NCBI GenBank assembly: GCA_002503885.1
Contig: DASQ01000066.1
Location: 1-22,757 of the forward strand
Reading direction: 5' to 3'
Origin: Methanoculleus marisnigri
GTDB lineage: Archaea > Halobacteriota > Methanomicrobia > Methanomicrobiales > Methanoculleaceae
Length of the DNA: 22,757 bases
Position numbers and translations under genes: made by a program. Each line of letters opens with the position of its first letter. The first letter of the stretch is position 1. The notes beneath the pieces are model-generated. The model saw nothing but the letters and a program-made list of their open reading frames with translations. It did not search any database and had not been told where the DNA came from. Below, one piece after another: positions 1 through 7,108 of this stretch.

Positions 1-113
1 CACTCTGCCGTTCTTGTAGCCCGTAACGCTGCTGCAATTTCTTGCCTCCTGGTCTACTGTTTGGACCCGCGTAGCCGTTTGCTGGCCCCCGGTTTCAACC
101 GGGGGTAGTTGAC
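1..113 (+). mobile_element. Candidate right end of an IS200/IS605-type (tnpB-carrying) element, truncated
   Basis: A perfect hairpin lies at 86-105 (CCCCCGGT, loop TTCA, ACCGGGGG) and is followed directly by TAGTTGAC. This layout, with a GC-rich hairpin, a TAG stop at its foot and a TTGAC/TTCAC-like end, resembles the right end of archaeal tnpB elements as I know them. Plus-strand frame 1 is open from base 1 to the TAG at 106-108, so 35 codons could be the tail of tnpB, including a possible remnant of the conserved R-x-NAA region (ARNAAA). The open stretch is short and the rest of the element lies outside the window. It converges on dacZ, whose stop is about 60 bases away. The alternative is a plain bidirectional terminator hairpin. 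Confidence 0.4.
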
Positions 114-173
114 CAAATCCACCGTAGTTCTAAAGTGTGATAAGAGAAATGATTGCAACTCATATAACCGTTT

Positions 174-986
174 CTAACCGTCACTACGAAGACGGATGTC
201 GGAACGAATGCTGATTTTGCAGTTCCCGTCCCTGAAGATGCGCACCATGCCCCCGCTCTCGGAGACCGTGATGCCGATGGCCGGGATCTCGTGCGTAATA
301 GACGCGGTTGCGCGGTGCCTCCCTCCAAGGCCCCCGGGCAGAGAGATGCCCCGACCGGTGACGTCCAGGTAGCGCCCCGCCGACCGTACCTCGCCGCTCT
401 TGTCGATGACGAAGACGCCGTCGAGCTGGGCGAACTCTTTGACGCTCTCCCAGTTATCCCTGTTCTTGATGTCCCGGAGGGCGGCGGGCTGCCCCTGGTA
501 GGGGTTGAGGATCGCCTGGTGGGAGTGCTTGAAGATCTCTTCCGGATCTCCTATGATAAATGCGGTGCCGATGGCCCTCCCTTCCCTCCCTTCGACCGCG
601 ATCTCGAGGGCCAGCGTGAGGGCTGCATGGAGCACCTCACGGGGGACGACATCGGAGAAGTCTTTTAGGTTGATGAAGTTCTTCCCCTCTTCGATGTCGT
701 AGATGACGACGGCGTAGGGAAAGACACCGACGACGAGACCGCTCTGGAGGTTTCGCCGGAGATAGAGGTGGACTGCGGCGTCGAGCATATGCCGCTCGCT
801 CACCTCCAGGATATCGTGCATGGTGAGGTCTTTTAAGACATCGAGCTGGAGTTCCTGCACCCTGATTATCGGGACCTCGGGCGTCCCCGGAGGGAGTGGA
901 ACCGGATCGACGAACGAGATGACTGCCAGTGCGCCGATCTTCGCCGCCACCTCGCAGGCGGTTACAAGCATCAGGTCGCCGTTCAT
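174..986 (-). CDS. dacZ: Diadenylate cyclase (c-di-AMP synthase), archaeal DacZ type
   Basis: The 270-residue product should make cyclic di-AMP from two ATP molecules in the cytoplasm. The DAC (DisA_N) domain fills the C-terminal half: an EGREG-x-AIGTAF stretch at about 132-143, NPYQGQ at 161-166, the DGx motif as DGV at 189-191 (DGA in most characterised enzymes) and the RHR nucleotide-binding motif at 223-225 within GGRHRATASIT. The N-terminal part of about 125 residues looks soluble, with no membrane segments, unlike bacterial CdaA. The ATG overlaps the sucD stop as ATGA, so translation is probably coupled. It is the last gene of the fum-kor-suc operon. The family call is strong. The role in central metabolism is inferred from position only. 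No c-di-AMP phosphodiesterase or receptor is recognisable in the window. Confidence 0.88.
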   Translation of the reverse strand: MNGDLMLVTACEVAAKIGALAVISFVDPVPLPPGTPEVPIIRVQELQLDVLKDLTMHDILEVSERHMLDAAVHLYLRRNLQSGLVVGVFPYAVVIYDIEEGKNFINLKDFSDVVPREVLHAALTLALEIAVEGREGRAIGTAFIIGDPEEIFKHSHQAILNPYQGQPAALRDIKNRDNWESVKEFAQLDGVFVIDKSGEVRSAGRYLDVTGRGISLPGGLGGRHRATASITHEIPAIGITVSESGGMVRIFRDGNCKISIRSDIRLRSDG

Positions 987-1849
987 AGCACCTCCCGGAT
1001 CAGTCCCGGTATCTCTGAGGGCCGGGATGCAACCGGGATGTTGAGGGCGGAGAGCCGTCGAACCTTGGACCGTGCGTCACCCTCGCCGCCTTCGATGATC
1101 GCCCCTGCGTGGCCCATCCGCTTTTCGGGCGGGGCGCTCACGCCGGCGATGTAGGTGACGACCGGGAGGCTGGTCGACCGGACCCCTTCCTCTTCGAGGT
1201 TGCCCCCCACTTCGCCGATGACGACGACGGCCTTCGTATGGGGATCCTCCTCGAACCGGGCGAGCGCATCCACGAACGTCTGGCCGATGACCGGGTCGCC
1301 GCCGATCCCGACCACCGTGCTCTGGCCGATGCCGGCCCGGGTGAGCTCGTCGACCACCTCGTAGGTGAGGGTGCCGCTCCGGGAGACGACGCCGACCTCT
1401 CCCCGGGTGGTGAGATGGGCCGGCATGATCCCGAGTTTGCACTCCCCCGGCGAGAGGAGCCCCGGGCAGTTCGGGCCGATGACCGTGCAGTCGTGGAGTT
1501 TTGCGTAGGCGATCGCCTTCATCGCGTCGTGGACCGGGATATGCTCGGTGATGACGACCACAAACTCGATCCCTGCGTGCGCCGCCTCCATGACCGAGTC
1601 GCCTGCGGCGGCGGCCGGGACGAAGACGACGCTTGCGGTCGCGTCGTGTTCCCGGAGCGCCTCCCGCACCGTGTTGTAGACCGGTACGCCGTGGACCTCC
1701 CGGCCCCCCTTGCCGGGCGCAACCCCCGCGACGACGCCCCGTCCACCGACCTCGCGTGCGTAGGCGTTCATCAGTTCCGTGTGGAACGTGCCCTGTCTGC
1801 CGGTGATGTTCTGCACGATCACCGAAAGGTTTCGATCACCGTAGATCAT
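983..1849 (-). CDS. sucD: Succinyl-CoA synthetase (ADP-forming), alpha subunit
   Basis: This 288-residue protein is the CoA-binding, phosphohistidine-carrying subunit. It interconverts succinate, CoA and NTP with succinyl-CoA, NDP and phosphate. Visible motifs are ITGRQG at 15-20 (CoA-binding Rossmann region), IGPNCPG at 124-130, and KRMGHAGAI around 243-251, where His247 is the expected phosphorylated residue. The length matches the family. ATG at 1849 overlaps the sucC stop as ATGA, and its own stop overlaps the dacZ start the same way. Its place beside kor and fum suggests it works in the reductive direction, making succinyl-CoA for 2-oxoglutarate synthase. Confidence 0.95.
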   Translation of the reverse strand: MIYGDRNLSVIVQNITGRQGTFHTELMNAYAREVGGRGVVAGVAPGKGGREVHGVPVYNTVREALREHDATASVVFVPAAAAGDSVMEAAHAGIEFVVVITEHIPVHDAMKAIAYAKLHDCTVIGPNCPGLLSPGECKLGIMPAHLTTRGEVGVVSRSGTLTYEVVDELTRAGIGQSTVVGIGGDPVIGQTFVDALARFEEDPHTKAVVVIGEVGGNLEEEGVRSTSLPVVTYIAGVSAPPEKRMGHAGAIIEGGEGDARSKVRRLSALNIPVASRPSEIPGLIREVL

Positions 1850-2931
1850 GGTACGACCTCCATCGCCGCCCGGACGGCCAGGTCCATGCTATCGAGCATC
1901 CGGTAGCCGCATCCGGCGAGCAGCCGCCTTCCTTCCTCCTCGTTGGTCCCGGCCATCCGGACGATGACCGTCGGTGCGACGGCCGCGGCGATGATCCCCT
2001 TTGCCACCTCGTCGCACCGGGTGATACCCCCGAGGAGGTTGACCACGATCACATTCACCCCGGGCATGCTCGCGACGAGCCGGACGGCGTGCATGACACG
2101 CTCCTGGTCGGCGCCGCCCCCTACGTCGAGGAAGTTTGCCGCCCTGCCCTGATAGTACTCGATGAGGTCGAGCGTCGACATCGTGAGCCCGGCGCCGTTG
2201 CCGATGACGCCGATGGTTCCGTCAAGTTCCACGTAGGAGAAGCCGTGCTTCTCGGCCTCGCGCTCGCGCTCCGAGAGGTCGCGGTTGACCGCTATCCCCT
2301 GGCGGGCGAGGGCATTGTCGTCGACGATCAGCTTCGCGTCCGCCGCATAGACCCCCTGCGGCGTCGTCACGAGCGGGTTTACCTCCGCGAGCATGGCGTC
2401 TTTCTCCTGGAATACATGGTAGAGGCTGTTGATGACGGGGGCGAGTTCCTTTGGGGCCCCACCGAGGAGTTCCCGCATGAGAAACGGCGGAATATCCCGG
2501 AGAAGTGGGGATACGACGACCCTGCGGATAGCAGAACCATCCGCTCTCGCCGCATTCTCGATCTCCACGCCGCCGGCGTCGGCAAAGAGGACCACCGGCT
2601 GTCTGCTCGACCGGTCGATGGCGATGCTGACGTAGTACTCGTGCTCGATCGCCAGGCGCTCCTCGACGAGGATCTCCCTGACCGGGACGCCCTTGATCTC
2701 CCGGGAGAAGAGTTCCCGGGCGGTCTCTTCCGCCGTCGCATCGTCGGCCATCAGGACGCCGCCGGCCTTTCCGCGTCCGCCGACGTCCACCTGCGCCTTC
2801 AGGACAACACTGTCGCCGATCTCCGGCAGATGTGCCGTAATCTCTTCCGGTGCCCGTATAAGAACCCCTTTCGGGACCGGAATGCCGTAGCCCGAAAATA
2901 TCCGTTTTGCCTCGTATTCCAGTAGCTTCAT
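1846..2931 (-). CDS. sucC: Succinyl-CoA synthetase (ADP-forming), beta subunit
   Basis: This 361-residue ATP-grasp protein is the nucleotide-binding partner of SucD. Recognisable segments are the N-terminal EYEAKRIF, the glycine-rich GGRGKAGGV at 51-59 in the ATP-grasp fold, EVNPL at 183-187 (metal-binding region), NFLDVGGGA at 266-274, GGITRCDEVA at 301-310 and AGTNEEEGR at 327-335. Length is slightly below the bacterial enzyme (about 388 residues), as is usual in archaea. ATG at 2931 overlaps the korC stop as ATGA. Nothing suggests a change of substrate, although other NDP-forming acyl-CoA synthetases share the fold. The kor neighbours favour succinate. Confidence 0.95.
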   Translation of the reverse strand: MKLLEYEAKRIFSGYGIPVPKGVLIRAPEEITAHLPEIGDSVVLKAQVDVGGRGKAGGVLMADDATAEETARELFSREIKGVPVREILVEERLAIEHEYYVSIAIDRSSRQPVVLFADAGGVEIENAARADGSAIRRVVVSPLLRDIPPFLMRELLGGAPKELAPVINSLYHVFQEKDAMLAEVNPLVTTPQGVYAADAKLIVDDNALARQGIAVNRDLSEREREAEKHGFSYVELDGTIGVIGNGAGLTMSTLDLIEYYQGRAANFLDVGGGADQERVMHAVRLVASMPGVNVIVVNLLGGITRCDEVAKGIIAAAVAPTVIVRMAGTNEEEGRRLLAGCGYRMLDSMDLAVRAAMEVVP

Positions 2932-3467
2932 AGGTTACACGCTCGTTCTCCGAGTTCGAATCCCCGCTTTAACGCCTTGATGTTTAAGTTCTCGGTGCCT
3001 TTGGGGACGCTGTCGAGCACCGCACGCTCGATCGCATCCCTGCTCACGACCCCGGTTGCGGTCGCGAGGGCGCCGATCATCACGATATTCGCCACGATCT
3101 CCCGGCCGAGGGGGCCTTTTGCCTCCGCCGTCGCCGGAACCTCGCAGTAGCGGCAGATCGGGCGTGACCGGACCAGGTCGGCGTCGAGGAGCATGACCGC
3201 GTCCTCCCGGGCCGAAACACCGTACTTCTCAAACCCCTGCTGGGACATGATGACGTAGATGTCGGGGTCGGTCACCTCCGGGTAGAGGATCTGCGCATCG
3301 TCGATCACCACCTGCCCCATCGAGGCCCCGCCCCGGGCCTCCGGGCCGTAGACCTGCGTCTGGACGGCGTACTTGTCGTCGTAGAGCGCCGCCGCCCGCC
3401 CGAGGATGACCGCGGAGAGGATGATCCCCTGCCCGCCGTATCCCGAGAACCTGACTTCGTGCCTCAT
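2928..3467 (-). CDS. korC: 2-oxoglutarate:ferredoxin oxidoreductase, gamma subunit
   Basis: This 179-residue protein matches the gamma domain of 2-oxoacid:ferredoxin oxidoreductases, with SGYGGQGI at 8-15 and YGPEARGG at 40-47, both hallmarks of the subunit. It forms one complex with KorA, KorB and KorD that interconverts 2-oxoglutarate and CoA with succinyl-CoA, CO2 and reduced ferredoxin. The start is ATG at 3467, which overlaps the korB stop as ATGA. The frame stays open upstream to 4277, but that extension is the out-of-frame shadow of korB and carries no family motif. The succinyl-CoA synthetase genes directly downstream support 2-oxoglutarate as the substrate. Confidence 0.93.
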   Translation of the reverse strand: MRHEVRFSGYGGQGIILSAVILGRAAALYDDKYAVQTQVYGPEARGGASMGQVVIDDAQILYPEVTDPDIYVIMSQQGFEKYGVSAREDAVMLLDADLVRSRPICRYCEVPATAEAKGPLGREIVANIVMIGALATATGVVSRDAIERAVLDSVPKGTENLNIKALKRGFELGERACNL

Positions 3468-4252
3468 CGTTTCACTCCCATTGCCGGCCGGCTCCTTCGG
3501 ACCAGTTCCCCGACGGTGAAGGTGTCGTCCGGGATCGGCTTTCCTTCCTCGACCAGCCGGTCGCGCTTCGCGACAAGCATCGCGTGGCTCCGGAGGTGCT
3601 CGATCATATCCGAGACGCGCCGGAGTTTGTTGTGGCGGCCGTAGTTCGTCGGGCACTGGGTCCTCACTTCGATGAAGGCGAGCCCCGGCGTCTGCATTCC
3701 GGTGACGACGGCCTTCGTGAGTTCTTTGACGTGGTAGGACGTCCAGCGGGCAACGTAGTTTGCGCCCGCCGCCACGGCGAGTTCGGCGAGGTCGAAGGCC
3801 GGTTCGCTCATCCCGTAAGGTGTCGTCGTCGAGAAGGCCCCGAGCGGCGTTGTCGGGCTTCCCTGCCCGCCGGTCATGCCGTAGATCTGGTTGTTCATGC
3901 AGACCACGGTCATATCTACGTTCCTGCGGCAGGCGTGGATGAAGTGGTTCCCGCCGATGGCGGCAAGGTCCCCGTCTCCCGTGAAGACGACGACATTTAA
4001 GTCCGGTTTTGCCATCTTCACCCCGGTGGCGAACGCGAGCGCCCGCCCGTGGGTGGTATGGAGCGAGTCGGTGAGGATGTAGCCGGGAGCACGGGATGAG
4101 CACCCGATACCGGAGACGAAGGCCGTCTCGTTCCGTTTCCAGCCCATCTCCTCCACCGCTGCAAGGGTGCAGTTGATGACCGTCCCGTTGCCGCACCCGG
4201 TGCAGTAGATGTGGGGCAGACGGTCTTCCCGGAACCAGTCGGGCGCGATCAT
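3464..4252 (-). CDS. korB: 2-oxoglutarate:ferredoxin oxidoreductase, beta (TPP-binding) subunit
   Basis: This 262-residue protein is the thiamine-diphosphate-binding subunit. Visible features are CTGCG at 17-21, GIGCSSR at 48-54, TTHGRA at 66-71, and the TPP motif that begins GDGDLAAIGG at 92-101 and closes with NNQIYGMTGGQ at 120-130. KorA supplies the other half of the active site. Start and stop both lie in ATGA overlaps with korA and korC, so the three should be made in matched amounts. Sequence alone cannot exclude another 2-oxoacid, but the gene order D-A-B-C and linkage to sucCD fit KOR rather than pyruvate oxidoreductase. Confidence 0.94.
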   Translation of the reverse strand: MIAPDWFREDRLPHIYCTGCGNGTVINCTLAAVEEMGWKRNETAFVSGIGCSSRAPGYILTDSLHTTHGRALAFATGVKMAKPDLNVVVFTGDGDLAAIGGNHFIHACRRNVDMTVVCMNNQIYGMTGGQGSPTTPLGAFSTTTPYGMSEPAFDLAELAVAAGANYVARWTSYHVKELTKAVVTGMQTPGLAFIEVRTQCPTNYGRHNKLRRVSDMIEHLRSHAMLVAKRDRLVEEGKPIPDDTFTVGELVRRSRPAMGVKR

Positions 4253-5349
4253 CGGTGCGCCTCCAGGGCCCGCACAAGTTCGGCGGGGGTGTGGAGTTCT
4301 CCCCCGATCTTCGGGATTGAGATGACCGGCTGGTCCACGTGGCGCTGGACCTCCCGCACCATCTGGCCCATGTTCAGTTCAGGCATCAGGAAGACTTTGG
4401 CGTTTGGGAATTCCTGCAGGGCGAACTCCGGGAACGGCCAGACTACCCGAAGGCGGAGGTGGCCGATCGATTCGTCGGGCCGATCGCGCATCACCTGCTC
4501 GACCGTCCGGGACGGCGGGCCGTAGGTGACAAAGACCGTCTCGGCGTCGGGGTTGGTGATCTCGTAGTCGGCGATCTCGCGGCGTGCCGACTCGACCTTG
4601 GCGACCAGGCGACGCACGAGTTTATCATGCGCCTCCGGGTCGGTCGTGTCCGGGTAGCCCCGTTCGTCGTGGGTGAGGCCGGTCACGTGGACGGACCTCC
4701 CCGAGCCGAAGGGTGCAAACCCGGGAACGCCGTCGTCGCCGGCCTCGAACGGGAGCGAGCCTCCCGCGAGCGGGCCGGGGCGCGTGACCTCGACCGCGTC
4801 GGGGATGGTCGCCCGCTCCCGCATGTGACCGACGATCTCGTCGGCCATCAGGAAGGTGGGGACCCTGAACCGGTCCGCGAGGTCGAACGCCTTCACCGTC
4901 AGGTCGAACATCTCCTGGACGGAGTTTGGGGTGATTGCGATGATGCTGTAGTCGCCGTGCGACCCGAACCGGCACTGGAGCATATCCCCCTGCGCCGCCC
5001 GCGTCGGCTGGCCGGTGCTCGGGCCGCCCCGCTGGATGTTGACGATGACGCACGGCGTCTCGGTCATGGCCGCGTAGCCGATGTTCTCCATCATCAGCGA
5101 GAACCCGGGGCCGCTTGTCGCGGTCATGGCCCGGACTCCGGTCCAGGCGGCGCCGATCACCGCGGCGATGCTTGCAAGTTCGTCCTCCATGGAGATGAAG
5201 ACCCCGCCGGCCTTCGGGAGCCTCCGGGCCATCGTCTCGGCGATCTCGGTCGACGGCGTGATCGGGTAGCCGCCGAAGAACCGGCACCCGGCGGCGAGCG
5301 CGCCCTCCGCACAGGCGACATTCCCCTGCATGAACTCAACTCTGCTCAA
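4249..5349 (-). CDS. korA: 2-oxoglutarate:ferredoxin oxidoreductase, alpha subunit (TTG start)
   Basis: This 366-residue subunit carries GYPITPSTEI at 27-36, MEDELAS at 54-60, ATSGPGFSLM at 77-86 and QRGGPSTGQP at 106-115, all typical of the alpha subunit. The chosen start is TTG at 5349-5347. It overlaps the korD stop as TTGA and has the strong Shine-Dalgarno GGAGGTG five bases upstream (complement of 5355-5361). The first ATG, seven codons in, would cut into the conserved EFMQGN start of the family, so TTG is preferred. Its stop overlaps korB as ATGA. In the cell it should act as a cytoplasmic KorABCD complex coupled to reduced ferredoxin. Confidence 0.94.
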   Translation of the reverse strand: MSRVEFMQGNVACAEGALAAGCRFFGGYPITPSTEIAETMARRLPKAGGVFISMEDELASIAAVIGAAWTGVRAMTATSGPGFSLMMENIGYAAMTETPCVIVNIQRGGPSTGQPTRAAQGDMLQCRFGSHGDYSIIAITPNSVQEMFDLTVKAFDLADRFRVPTFLMADEIVGHMRERATIPDAVEVTRPGPLAGGSLPFEAGDDGVPGFAPFGSGRSVHVTGLTHDERGYPDTTDPEAHDKLVRRLVAKVESARREIADYEITNPDAETVFVTYGPPSRTVEQVMRDRPDESIGHLRLRVVWPFPEFALQEFPNAKVFLMPELNMGQMVREVQRHVDQPVISIPKIGGELHTPAELVRALEAHR

Positions 5350-5618
5350 AACTCCACCTCCACCCGATGAGGCTCAAACGGTTTCTCGTCGATCCAGGCT
5401 ATCGCCTGGTCGGGGCAGATCATCTGGCAGACCCCGCAGAGCATCCGCCCGTAGAGGGCCTGCAGCCTGCAGTTCGTACACCGTTCGGGGCGGTCGAGAA
5501 CCGGCGAGACGATCCCCCGGCTGTTGAGTTCCGTCCCTTCCCCAAAGATCCCGTATGGACAGACCAGAACGCAGAGGTTGCACCCTTTGCAGCGGCTTTC
5601 ATCGATGACAAGTTTCAT
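5346..5618 (-). CDS. korD: 2-oxoglutarate:ferredoxin oxidoreductase, delta (ferredoxin) subunit
   Basis: This 90-residue iron-sulfur protein should pass electrons between the KorABC core and ferredoxin. The first [4Fe-4S] motif is textbook: C10-x2-C13-x2-C16-x3-C20-P. The second is stretched, with C47 and C50 as CTNC, ten residues, then CGVC at 61-64 and C68 followed by Pro. The normal C-x2-C-x2-C-x3-C-P spacing is therefore broken by an insert of roughly eight to eleven residues. ATG at 5618 overlaps the end of fumB by 20 bases. Its TGA is shared with the TTG of korA. The ferredoxin fold is certain; the function as KorD rests on gene order. Confidence 0.92.
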   Translation of the reverse strand: MKLVIDESRCKGCNLCVLVCPYGIFGEGTELNSRGIVSPVLDRPERCTNCRLQALYGRMLCGVCQMICPDQAIAWIDEKPFEPHRVEVEF

Positions 5619-6171
5619 GAACGGTATCCTGCTTGATATTGAATCGCTGGTGAAATTGTGTTTTCGCTTTCTCGCGTACTGCCTCGAAGAGATCGCCGCC
5701 GTGGGCGTCGATCCCGACCGTCAGCGGCAGGCGATCGGCCTTTATGACCCAGACCGCCTCGGCCATGCCGAGGTCCTCAAAATAGACGCCTTTGAGGGTC
5801 ATACGGTCGGCGGCGAGTGCGGCGCACCCACCCGTGAGCGCGAGGTAGACGGCGCGCCCCCGGAGTTGCTCGACCACCTCGGCCCCCATCCCCCCTTTGC
5901 CGATGAGGGCGCGGACACCCGCGTCGATGAGGAATCCCGTGAGCGCGTTCATCCGGGCGGACGTGGTGGGGCCGGCAACGACGAGCCGGCCGTTCTGCAC
6001 CACCGGGCCGCAGTGATAGACCACGGCGCCCTCCGGGTCGAAGGGGATGCCCTCCGCCATCATCCGCAGGTGGGCCTCGTCCCGGGCGGTGTAGATCGTC
6101 CCGGAGAGGGTTAGTTGGTCGCCCGCACGGAGCGAGAGGACCTCGTCGCCGAGCGGTGTCGTCAGGTTCAA
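5599..6171 (-). CDS. fumB: Fumarate hydratase class I, beta (C-terminal) subunit (TTG start)
   Basis: This 190-residue subunit of the two-subunit, oxygen-sensitive class I fumarase interconverts malate and fumarate together with the Fe-S alpha subunit. Motifs, counted from the chosen start, are ARDEAH at 29-34, YHCGP at 52-56, GPTTSARM at 67-74 and GKGGM at 91-95. The start is TTG at 6171-6169: it overlaps the fumA stop as TTGA and has a perfect GGAGGTG Shine-Dalgarno five bases upstream. An in-frame GTG at 6210 would add 13 residues, overlap fumA by 43 bases and lacks such a signal. The related L(+)-tartrate dehydratase shares the fold, but the kor/suc context favours fumarase. Confidence 0.92.
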   Translation of the reverse strand: MNLTTPLGDEVLSLRAGDQLTLSGTIYTARDEAHLRMMAEGIPFDPEGAVVYHCGPVVQNGRLVVAGPTTSARMNALTGFLIDAGVRALIGKGGMGAEVVEQLRGRAVYLALTGGCAALAADRMTLKGVYFEDLGMAEAVWVIKADRLPLTVGIDAHGGDLFEAVREKAKTQFHQRFNIKQDTVHETCHR

Positions 6172-7007
6172 CGCTTCACCTCCACGGTCGCCCTGCGGCA
6201 GGCCCAGCACTGCACGTTCACCGCCACCGGGAGGGATGCGGTGTGGCAGTCCGCCCGCTTCACCTTCACGCTGAGCGCCGTCGTATCGCCGCCCAGGCCC
6301 ATCGGCCCGATGCCGAGGGCGTTGACCGCGTCGCAGATCTCCTGCTCGTAGTCGTCCATGGTATCGACCGGGAGGAGCAGGGCTTCCTTCGCAAGCGCAG
6401 CCGCCATATCGAACGTCCCGCCGATCCCGACACCGAGGATCACGGGCGGGCAGGGTTTGCCCCCCGCAAGGAGCATCGTCTCGGCGACGAACCTGGGGAT
6501 CTGTGCCGCCTGTGAGGGGAGGAGCATCCCGATCCTGGAGACGTTCTCGGAGCCTGCACCTTTCGGGAGGACCGTTACCGTGAGCCGGTCCCCTGGCGTC
6601 ACGTGGACCGCAGGCATCCCGACACCGGTGTTGTCGTTGGTGTTCTCCCGGGTGAGCGGGTCGACGACGTTCGGACGGAGCGGGATCGTGGCCGTCGCCC
6701 GGCGCACCCCTTCCCGCACCCCGCTAAAGAGGTCGGGCGAGAGCCCGATATCGGGAGGCAGGGTAAGGTAGATCACCGGCACGCCGGTATCCTGGCAGAT
6801 CGGCACCTGCCGCTCCCCGGCGAGTGCGATATTCTCCAGAATATGGCCGAGTTCCTGTCGTGCGATCTCGTCCCTCTCGGCCGCCGCCGCCCTCCGGAGC
6901 ACCGCGAGCACGTCGGGAGGGAGCCGGATCTCGGCCTCTGCAAGAGCCCTCTCTGTGGCGTCTGCCAGCGCGCCCGAAAGTGTCGTATCTGCCGGGTTAA
7001 CCATCAT
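6168..7007 (-). CDS. fumA: Fumarate hydratase class I, alpha (N-terminal, Fe-S) subunit
   Basis: This 279-residue protein carries the catalytic [4Fe-4S] cluster of two-subunit class I fumarase. Cys71 in CQDTG (71-75), Cys186 in the PCPP segment before GVGIGG, and Cys267 in QCWACRR are the expected ligands. The phosphate/substrate-type motif KGAGSEN lies at 149-155 (KGGGSEN in many relatives). Two ATGs stand in tandem (7007 and 7004). A TATA box centred near 7031 puts the transcript start almost on them, which suggests a leaderless message. It is the first gene of the nine-gene operon, and the fumB start overlaps its stop. Confidence 0.93.
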   Translation of the reverse strand: MMVNPADTTLSGALADATERALAEAEIRLPPDVLAVLRRAAAAERDEIARQELGHILENIALAGERQVPICQDTGVPVIYLTLPPDIGLSPDLFSGVREGVRRATATIPLRPNVVDPLTRENTNDNTGVGMPAVHVTPGDRLTVTVLPKGAGSENVSRIGMLLPSQAAQIPRFVAETMLLAGGKPCPPVILGVGIGGTFDMAAALAKEALLLPVDTMDDYEQEICDAVNALGIGPMGLGGDTTALSVKVKRADCHTASLPVAVNVQCWACRRATVEVKR

Positions 7008-7026
7008 TTATACTGGTGGGAAGAGA

Positions 7027-7035
7027 CTATAAATA
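7027..7035 (-). promoter_or_regulatory. TATA box of the fum-kor-suc-dacZ operon
   Basis: The minus strand reads TATTTATAG, close to the methanogen TATA consensus. Its centre lies about 24-27 bases before the fumA ATGs, so transcription should begin at or next to the start codon. No Shine-Dalgarno is visible there. No second TATA box of this quality was seen inside the operon, where genes overlap throughout. Confidence 0.6.
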
Positions 7036-7083
7036 TCTATATTCCCACGGGTATCGGATCTGCTGTTTGCGGGTCGTTCCTCG

Positions 7084-7089
7084 AAAAAA
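7084..7089 (-). terminator. Oligo-T terminator after L10e
   Basis: Six Ts on the minus strand about 20 bases after the L10e stop codon fit an archaeal oligo-T terminator. It separates L10e from the fumarase promoter near 7031. Confidence 0.4.
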
Positions 7090-7108
7090 GGATGGGACGG
7101 GTGCGAGT

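Noticed and set aside
86..105. GC hairpin considered as a single CRISPR repeat
   Set aside because: Only one copy is present, and the following TAGTTGAC fits an insertion-sequence end better.
2928..4277. A 449-codon minus-strand frame that appears to fuse extra sequence to korC
   Set aside because: The first 270 codons are the out-of-frame shadow of korB. Only the part from ATG 3467 has family motifs, and its start overlaps the korB stop as ATGA.
4339..5370. Plus-strand 343-codon frame opposite korA
   Set aside because: Mirror frame without domain signatures or a ribosome site.
6172..6210. GTG at 6210 as the fumB start
   Set aside because: It would overlap fumA by 43 bases without a ribosome site. 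TTG at 6171 has GGAGGTG five bases upstream and a TTGA junction.
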